The position numbers were made by a program, and so were the translations under genes. DNA of 9,064 nt from Candidatus Parcubacteria bacterium (GTDB lineage: Bacteria > Patescibacteriota > Patescibacteriia > Patescibacteriales > UBA12075): positions 1-9,064 of the forward strand of contig JAGLJW010000072.1 of NCBI GenBank assembly GCA_023142215.1, written 5' to 3'. The notes below the pieces were generated by a model that was not told the origin of the DNA, searched no databases, and was given only the letters and a program-made list of their open reading frames with translations. Positions 1-4,771 of this stretch are shown here, in pieces. The first letter of the stretch is position 1. Every line of letters begins with the position of its first letter.

Positions 1-37
1 ACCCTCCGCAAGGAGAGTTGCCCTAGGATGTAATACC

Positions 38-62
38 CTTTGAGTCTTGACAAGACTTAAAG
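38..62. other. Strong hairpin, possible end of a structured RNA
   Basis: CTTTGAGTCTT (38-48) pairs with AAGACTTAAAG (52-62): ten Watson-Crick pairs and one G-U, closed by a three-base loop (GAC). No T-run follows on either strand, so it is not a standard intrinsic terminator. It could belong to a non-coding RNA or repeat that starts left of the window. The fold is seen in the sequence; any role is unknown. Confidence 0.5.
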
Positions 63-143
63 ACATTATTAATATAGCATAAATTTGTTAAGATTACAAT
101 AGGATACTTTTTTAATAAAAATATACTAAAATTAAAACAAATA

Positions 144-195
144 AGCAGTTTTTGTATTTATTTTTTCCGTTTTGATTTCCGATTAAGTTTTATTA
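144..195 (-). pseudogene. Decayed copy of the holA 3' end
   Basis: This stretch aligns with 1217-1269, inside the 3' end of the intact holA, at about 48 of 54 columns with three substitutions and three single-base indels. Both copies have the same orientation, so they form a direct repeat around vanW. Read on the minus strand it still shows pieces of the HolA C-terminus (the LIKL...EIK...INTKTA region), but the indels break the frame. The match stops at 195, just before the REP-like element at 199. It is best read as a remnant of an old duplication or of a recombination that brought in vanW. Confidence 0.65.
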
Positions 196-198
196 TTT

Positions 199-235
199 TG
201 TCATTTCGAATCCCCTTGCGGGTGAGAAATTTCTT
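199..235. repeat. REP-like TGTCATT element, intergenic
   Basis: The stretch starts TGTCATTTCGAATCCC and ends GGGTGAGAAATTTCTT. It is an imperfect palindrome: ATTTC pairs with GAAAT and CCC with GGG around a short loop. It is locally GC-richer than its surroundings. It resembles the element inside murD (4275-4305) in its TGTCATT start, central palindrome and GAAAT/GAATC end. From memory, repeats of this shape are dispersed in many bacterial genomes; I could not check this genome. It sits exactly at the edge of the holA remnant. Confidence 0.5.
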
Positions 236-271
236 CAATATCATTTATTATAATTACATCATGAATATTAT

Positions 272-299
272 TTGCAAGTTAAGTGATTTGTATTAGTAT
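272..299 (+). promoter_or_regulatory. Possible vanW promoter
   Basis: TTGCAA (272-277) and TAGTAT (294-299) each match four of six consensus bases of the -35 and -10 boxes, with a 16-nt spacer. Only nine bases separate the -10 from the ATG, and no Shine-Dalgarno is present, so the transcript would be leaderless or nearly so. In DNA this AT-rich, chance matches are common. Confidence 0.3.
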
Positions 300-308
300 T
301 TTTTATAT

Positions 309-1106
309 ATGAGAAAGCCCATACATAGATCAAAATCAAGAATTTTAGTAGGTAGAGTGTATTATACACTAAAGAAATGGGTTTATTGGTATTTTTCAAA
401 GGTAAATTTTGCGACAGATTTTGAAAGCCATTTATCAATTGAAATTTTTACTCATAAAACTATTCTAAGAAGAAAACTTAAAAAGGTTGATATGTGGATG
501 CAGGAAAATAAGATTGCAAATTTAAAGATTGCCGTAGAAAAGCTAGATAGATTAGTTATTGAACCAGGACAAACTTTTTCCTATTGGCGACAAATTGGCA
601 AACCAACAAAAAGTAAGGGCTATCTTGAAGCTATGATTTTACACAACGGAAAAGTTATTACTGGAGTTGGAGGAGGAATATGTCAATTATCAAACTTGCT
701 TTATTGGATTACGCTTCACACACCATTAATTGTTATTGAGCGTTGGCGACATGGTTATGATGTTTTTCCTGATGTGAAACGTAGTCAGCCGTTTGGTAGT
801 GGTGCAACCTGTGCTTACCCAAACATTGATCTACAATTTAAAAATAATACAAAACAAAAATTTCAATTATCTCTCAAGGTGACTGACAAATATTTAATTG
901 GTAAGTGGCTTTCAAATCAACCAATCAAATTTAAATATGAAATATTTGAAAAAGACCACGAAATTAAACATGAATGGTTTGGTGGATATTCAAGAAATAA
1001 CAAAATTTTTCGTAAAGTAATTGATAAAAATACCAATAGAGAAATTAGTGAGGAATTCATTACTAAAAATCATGCTCTTATGATGTATAACCCTTTACTG
1101 GAATGA
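309..1106 (+). CDS. VanW family protein
   Basis: This 265-aa protein matches the short VanW type named after the accessory protein of VanB-type vancomycin resistance clusters; the biochemical role of the family is not established. The VanW core runs from about residue 66 to 200: NLKIAVEKLDRLVIEPGQTFSYW (71-93), the signature GVGGGICQLSNLLYW (119-133) with its single Cys125, then TLHTPL, ERWRHGYDVFP and PFGSGATCAYPNIDLQFKN (161-179). Length is normal for the short form. The N-terminus is basic with one weakly hydrophobic stretch (about 18-30) and no clear signal peptide. The ATG has no Shine-Dalgarno. The gene stands alone, is convergent with holA, and lies between a holA remnant and the real holA, which suggests insertion or local rearrangement. 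No vanS/R/H/B/X genes are nearby, so resistance cannot be inferred. Confidence 0.88.
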   Translation: MRKPIHRSKSRILVGRVYYTLKKWVYWYFSKVNFATDFESHLSIEIFTHKTILRRKLKKVDMWMQENKIANLKIAVEKLDRLVIEPGQTFSYWRQIGKPTKSKGYLEAMILHNGKVITGVGGGICQLSNLLYWITLHTPLIVIERWRHGYDVFPDVKRSQPFGSGATCAYPNIDLQFKNNTKQKFQLSLKVTDKYLIGKWLSNQPIKFKYEIFEKDHEIKHEWFGGYSRNNKIFRKVIDKNTNREISEEFITKNHALMMYNPLLE

Positions 1107-1159
1107 TAAAGTTTAGTAATTTGTGCAAAGATATTAAGAGTTATTTTAATTTTGGTTTG

Positions 1160-1190
1160 AATATTGCTAGTGGTATAATATTTTTTTATC
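1160..1190 (+). promoter_or_regulatory. Ambiguous site between vanW and holA
   Basis: Two readings overlap in the 83-bp convergent gap. TGGTATAAT (1171-1179) is a perfect extended -10 box pointing right, which would make RNA antisense to the holA 3' end; its -35 is poor. Alternatively AATATT (1160-1165) can pair with AATATT (1177-1182) across an 11-base loop, followed by T residues, giving a weak all-AT terminator for vanW. Neither is firm. Confidence 0.2.
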
Positions 1191-2140
1191 TACAATTTAA
1201 CAATCAACAACTCCAAAGCAGTTTTTGTGTTTATTTTTCCTGTTTTGATTTCTGAATCAAGTTTTATTAAGTAGCTAAGAATGTTTTTTAGTTTTTGTAG
1301 ATTGAAATTTTTAGCTTGAGCTGAACTTTTTTGAACAACGAATGGGTGAAGTTTGAGTTTGCTTGTGATTTCTTTGGCTGTTTTGTTTTGTTCTAGTTCT
1401 AATTTAATTTGAAGTAAAATTTTGAATTGTCTATTAATCATATAGAATAAATATCCTTCAGCTTGTCCAGCTTCTAATTCGTTTTCAAATAATTCTAAAG
1501 CGAGTTTTTTATTTTTTATACAAATTGCATCAATTAAAGCAAAAATATTTTCAGTTGCTTCTCCTTTTACAAATTTATCAATATCAGCCTCTGTAATTTC
1601 GTCATTTTTTTTAAAATTAACTAAAATATTTATATTATTATTAATTTGCCATAAATCATTTCCTGATAAATTAGCTAATTTAATTATGGCTTGATTGGAA
1701 ATTTTTCCAGATTTTTTATTAATGGTATTTTTAATAAAATTTATAATTGCTGTGTTGTTTAAGTATTTGAAGTTTTGAGTAAATTTTAATTTGTCTAAAA
1801 AATTAAATAGCTTATTTTTTTTGAGCTTAGTTCCTGTTGTGTCATCAATGAATACAATAATATCATCAGTTTCTTCTTTAGATTTAAAAAAATCAAAAGT
1901 TAAATCTAAAATCGTTTTTGATTTATTGGAAAAAATATTTTCAATTATAACCATTTTCTTTTGAGAAAAAAGTGAAATTGTTCCAGTTGTGTTGGTGATT
2001 TTATCAATGGTACAAGTTTCACCATTAATAAAATTAATATTCTTGTTTGTTGGATCTATTTCTTGAATAAATTTATCCTTAAATTCATTAAGTTTTTGTT
2101 TGGATCTAAAAGTATCTTCACCGTATAGAAAAATAATCAT
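1190..2140 (-). CDS. holA: DNA polymerase III, delta subunit (clamp loader)
   Basis: HolA is the clamp-loader subunit that opens the beta sliding clamp during loading at primer-template junctions. The 316-aa product has the family's usual length and layout. The N-terminal start is FLYGEDTFR (4-12). TISLFSQKKMVIIEN (54-68) includes L57-F58, placed like the Leu-Phe wedge that contacts the clamp. LSGNDLWQINNNINIL (158-173) lies in the middle domain. The C-terminal collar domain carries ATENIFALIDAI (195-206), HPFVVQK (265-271) and LIKLDSEIKTGKINT (291-305). No Walker A is expected, because delta does not bind ATP. The ATG follows the MFS stop by four bases. The only purine-rich site (GGAG..GAGGAG) lies over 20 bases upstream, so translation may be coupled. 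It is the last gene of the block. Its 3' end is partly duplicated at 144-195. Confidence 0.93.
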   Translation of the reverse strand: MIIFLYGEDTFRSKQKLNEFKDKFIQEIDPTNKNINFINGETCTIDKITNTTGTISLFSQKKMVIIENIFSNKSKTILDLTFDFFKSKEETDDIIVFIDDTTGTKLKKNKLFNFLDKLKFTQNFKYLNNTAIINFIKNTINKKSGKISNQAIIKLANLSGNDLWQINNNINILVNFKKNDEITEADIDKFVKGEATENIFALIDAICIKNKKLALELFENELEAGQAEGYLFYMINRQFKILLQIKLELEQNKTAKEITSKLKLHPFVVQKSSAQAKNFNLQKLKNILSYLIKLDSEIKTGKINTKTALELLIVKL

Positions 2141-2144
2141 GAAA

Positions 2145-3362
2145 TTATGAATTTAATTTTTTAAGCTCCTCTTCTCCTAGATTGTCTTTTAATTTAAATG
2201 CTGGATAAAGACCTGATATTATGACGATAGTTAACAAAAGAAACATTGTATTAATTTCTAAAAATGAAAGTAAAACGCCTGATATTAATGAAAATGTAAT
2301 ATAGGCTGTTGGTTTTGCGGTTTTGAAAAAATCAATTAATTCTACATCGTTACCATCAATTCGTTTAAAAAAGTATGAGTCGCGAAGTATTTCAATAAAT
2401 GATGCTCCGATTCTGGTTGCGAAAAGTATAACAGCCCATACGAAAATACTTGTTGATTCAATATAGAAAATTGATAAAGTTGATAATGCCATAACCATGA
2501 GTGCAAAAATTATTAATTCTTTTTCTCCCATTTTTTTATCGGCAAGTATTCCGACTGGATATTGAAAAATTACAAACGGAAGAAGCATGACAGTAAAAAT
2601 TATTCCTATTTCTGAAAATTCAAATCCGATAGATCTAAGGTGAAGTGGCATATACATAATCATTGTTGCGTAGAAAAATTGTAGGACATAAGAAATGTAA
2701 TAAATCCTCATGACATTTTTTCGCTTCTTCGCTTTTTTTATTAAATTACCAACCGTGAAAGATTCTTTGTACGTATGTTTTAGATTGTTAAATGAGAAAA
2801 TTGAAAGGAGCAAAATAAGTGCGTCAATTACTAAAACAACTATAAATACTCCCTTAAAATCATATTTTCCCAAAAGTTGCATTGATAGAAATGGTCCAAA
2901 TATAAATCCAGTATTAACGATTGTCATAAATATTCCACGTATGCGACCTGACATTTTATCGGTTGAATATGACTCTAAAATAATATTCAAATTTACCCAG
3001 GCTAAATTTCCAAAAGTGATATAGGCGATTATTGAAAGTGAACCGAGAAGAGAAATATCTAAAAAAAGAACTAAAAGGATTGCTAACAATTTAAAAAAAA
3101 GAAAAAGGTAAAGTGCCATTGATTTACCAATACTTTTTATAACTTTATGTAAATTTAAAATAATAATTAAAAAAATAACATGAGTTGCTAAATAAAAGTT
3201 ACTTACGTTTGAATCGCCAGTTGCTTCTTCAAAATAGAAGGAATATAAGAACGATGTCAGGGCTAAACCAAAACCAAAAAAGAAAGAAATAATATTAATT
3301 AAATATATTTTTTTTTTATTTAGTTTTTCATGGTGTTTAAGATTGTTTATTGTGTTTGGCAT
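2145..3362 (-). CDS. MFS family transporter
   Basis: This 405-aa integral membrane protein belongs to the major facilitator superfamily. About twelve hydrophobic segments are visible (roughly 20-43, 54-72, 81-101, 104-129, 143-165, 170-190, 217-240, 250-270, 283-300, 305-325, 350-370, 371-389), with a basic cytoplasmic loop at 195-216 between the two halves. The second half keeps a good loop 8-9 motif A (GILADKKMGEKEL, 271-283); the matching first-half loop is degenerate (NLHKVIKSIGKS). A polar N-terminal tail of about 18 residues and an acidic/basic C-terminal tail are probably cytoplasmic. The substrate cannot be read from the sequence. It lies 13 bases after murD and four before holA, with no Shine-Dalgarno, so it is probably part of the same transcript. 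A lipid, drug or metabolite exporter are all open possibilities. Confidence 0.85.
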   Translation of the reverse strand: MPNTINNLKHHEKLNKKKIYLINIISFFFGFGLALTSFLYSFYFEEATGDSNVSNFYLATHVIFLIIILNLHKVIKSIGKSMALYLFLFFKLLAILLVLFLDISLLGSLSIIAYITFGNLAWVNLNIILESYSTDKMSGRIRGIFMTIVNTGFIFGPFLSMQLLGKYDFKGVFIVVLVIDALILLLSIFSFNNLKHTYKESFTVGNLIKKAKKRKNVMRIYYISYVLQFFYATMIMYMPLHLRSIGFEFSEIGIIFTVMLLPFVIFQYPVGILADKKMGEKELIIFALMVMALSTLSIFYIESTSIFVWAVILFATRIGASFIEILRDSYFFKRIDGNDVELIDFFKTAKPTAYITFSLISGVLLSFLEINTMFLLLTIVIISGLYPAFKLKDNLGEEELKKLNS

Positions 3363-3375
3363 TTTGTTATTTTTA

Positions 3376-4758
3376 TTATTTTAAAACTTCTTTTTTAAAT
3401 AAATCTCCTCGTTCTTTGTAATTATTAAACATTCCAAAACTAGCGCAAGCTGTTGATAATAATATAATATCATCTGATTTTGCTTTGTCTTTTGCCAATT
3501 TTACAGCATCTTTAATATTGTGAACAAGTTGTGAATTTTGTGAGGAAAAGTCAATTTTATTTAGTTCTGCTTTAATTTTTTTTGTTCCTATTCCTTCTAA
3601 TAAAATAAGGAACTTAACTCTATTTTTAATCTCTTTGGCAAATTGTTTAAAATCTGATCCTTTGTCAGCACCGCCAGCCAGTAGAATTATTTTATTTTTT
3701 TCAAATGATTTTAAAGCAGTGATTGCGGATTCTGGAGTAGTTGCAAAACTATCATCGTAAAATTTAATATTATTTTTTTCTTTTACTAATTCAATTCTGT
3801 GTGGAAGTCCCTTAAACTTTTTAATTGCTTTTATTATGATGTCATTTTTTATTTTTAATATTTTTGCAACTTCAACTACAGTAGCTATATTTTCTTTATT
3901 ATGTTCTCCAACAAGTGGTGTTTTCAAATTAGATTTATTGAAATTTATTTTTGTACTTTTCAAACTTTGTTTTTTTATTTTGGAGTTTAATTTATTATTA
4001 ATAATGAGATAATTATTTTTATTTTGGTGCAGAAAAATATTAGATTTAGCTTTCCAATATGCTGGCATTGATTTATGAAAGTTTGGATTGTTTGGATCCG
4101 CAAGACTTAGGTGTTCAGGGGTAAAATTTGTAATTATTGCAATATGTGGAGATGTTTCAAGGTCTTCAAGTTGAAAACTAGAAAGTTCCAAAACTACAAA
4201 ATCATCTTTCTGAATTTCAGAAATAAATGAAAAAGGTGCCACACCAATATTACCACCAAGAAAAACAGATACATTGTCATTCTGGAGCGAAGCGATAGAA
4301 TCTCGTTTTTTACCTTCCAGTCTTTTTTTATTTAAATGTTCTTCAATAATCGCAGTAATCATTGAAGATGTAGTTCCTTTTCCTTTTGTACCAGTAACAC
4401 CAATAATGTTTTTAGTTGGACAAAGATTAAAAAATAGTTGCATTGGCGAAGTGACGGTGGTAATTTTTCCAATAATTTTACTTTTAATATTTTTAAGTTT
4501 TGATGGTGGATAACCAGGGGAGCGAAAAATGATATCAAACTTTTCCAGATTTTTGTCATAATTTTTTCCGCATTTCCATGTGATAGTATTATGTTGTTTT
4601 AATTCTACACCTCTTGATGTCTTGAACGGATCATTTAAATTGCAAACGGTTATTTTGCAATTGATTTTTTTAGATAACAAAAATTCAATTAGGGCATAAT
4701 TTTCTACACCAAGACCAAGGAAAGCAATCTTTTTATTTTTTAGACTTTTTAGTGTCAT
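3376..4758 (-). CDS. murD: UDP-N-acetylmuramoyl-L-alanine--D-glutamate ligase
   Basis: MurD adds D-glutamate to UDP-MurNAc-L-Ala in the cytoplasm using ATP, the second amino-acid step of peptidoglycan precursor synthesis. The 460-aa product shows an N-terminal Rossmann start KIAFLGLGVEN (10-20), the ATP loop GVTGTKGKGTT (120-130), LGGNIG (167-172), LELSSFQLE (190-198), NFTPEHL (211-217), KAK 236-238 at the position of the carbamylated lysine, DDSFATTPESA (335-345), GGADKGSDF (362-370) and STACASFGMFNNYKERGDLF (435-454). I chose ATG 4758: it overlaps the polA stop as ATGA and has GGGGAG seven bases upstream; an in-frame TTG at 4773 would lie upstream of that site. Residues about 143-161 form an extra loop absent from typical MurD, partly encoded by a REP-like repeat. 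Confidence 0.94.
   Translation of the reverse strand: MTLKSLKNKKIAFLGLGVENYALIEFLLSKKINCKITVCNLNDPFKTSRGVELKQHNTITWKCGKNYDKNLEKFDIIFRSPGYPPSKLKNIKSKIIGKITTVTSPMQLFFNLCPTKNIIGVTGTKGKGTTSSMITAIIEEHLNKKRLEGKKRDSIASLQNDNVSVFLGGNIGVAPFSFISEIQKDDFVVLELSSFQLEDLETSPHIAIITNFTPEHLSLADPNNPNFHKSMPAYWKAKSNIFLHQNKNNYLIINNKLNSKIKKQSLKSTKINFNKSNLKTPLVGEHNKENIATVVEVAKILKIKNDIIIKAIKKFKGLPHRIELVKEKNNIKFYDDSFATTPESAITALKSFEKNKIILLAGGADKGSDFKQFAKEIKNRVKFLILLEGIGTKKIKAELNKIDFSSQNSQLVHNIKDAVKLAKDKAKSDDIILLSTACASFGMFNNYKERGDLFKKEVLK
4275..4305. repeat. REP-like element inserted in frame in murD
   Basis: TGTCATTCTGGAGCG... ending AGAATCTCG is a partly palindromic repeat (ATTCT pairs with AGAAT, with CG-rich bases between) and is GC-richer than the gene around it. 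Read on the minus strand it encodes residues 152-161 (RDSIASLQND) of MurD without disturbing the frame. It lies between the helix after the ATP loop and LGGNIG, where E. coli MurD has about 18 residues and this protein about 37. The shape (TGTCATTCTG...GCGAAGCGA...GAATCTC) matches a dispersed bacterial repeat that I recall but could not search for. Confidence 0.65.
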
Positions 4759-4771
4759 TTCATTTCTCCCC
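4755..4771 (-). promoter_or_regulatory. murD ribosome binding site and ATGA stop-start
   Basis: GGGGAG (4771-4766, minus strand) lies seven bases before the murD ATG (4758) and is inside the last codons of polA. The polA TGA (4757-4755) overlaps the murD ATG as ATGA. This supports translational coupling and decides the murD start. It is one of only two good Shine-Dalgarno sites in the window. Confidence 0.8.

Larger units (their letters stand above)
1..308. other. Gene-free left flank with structured and remnant DNA
   Basis: I see no credible reading frame here. Position 4-15 can fold as CTCC-GCAA-GGAG, a four-pair stem with a GNRA-type loop. A stronger hairpin follows at 38-62. After an AT-rich stretch comes a decayed copy of the 3' end of holA (144-195), then a REP-like element (199-235), then the likely vanW promoter. 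The first 60 or so bases look less AT-rich than the rest and could be the tail of a structured RNA or of a repeat cut by the window edge. I could not assign them to a known RNA family. Confidence 0.6.

Noticed and set aside
1..62. Tail of RNase P RNA (CCTAGGATGTAAT resembles the CCUAGAUGAAU segment)
   Set aside because: The expected conserved sequence near the RNase P RNA 3' end (ACAGAA followed by CCGGCTTA) is absent, so the likeness is too short to call.
38..62. Intrinsic terminator
   Set aside because: The stem is strong but no T-run follows on either strand.
253..266. ATTACATCAT-AAT motif shared with 7605-7618 upstream of polA (13 of 14 bases)
   Set aside because: It has opposite orientation relative to the two genes and is made of common AT words, so chance is a fair explanation.
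309..1106. Vancomycin resistance determinant
   Set aside because: VanW alone is not known to give resistance, and none of the required ligase, dehydrogenase or peptidase genes is in the window.
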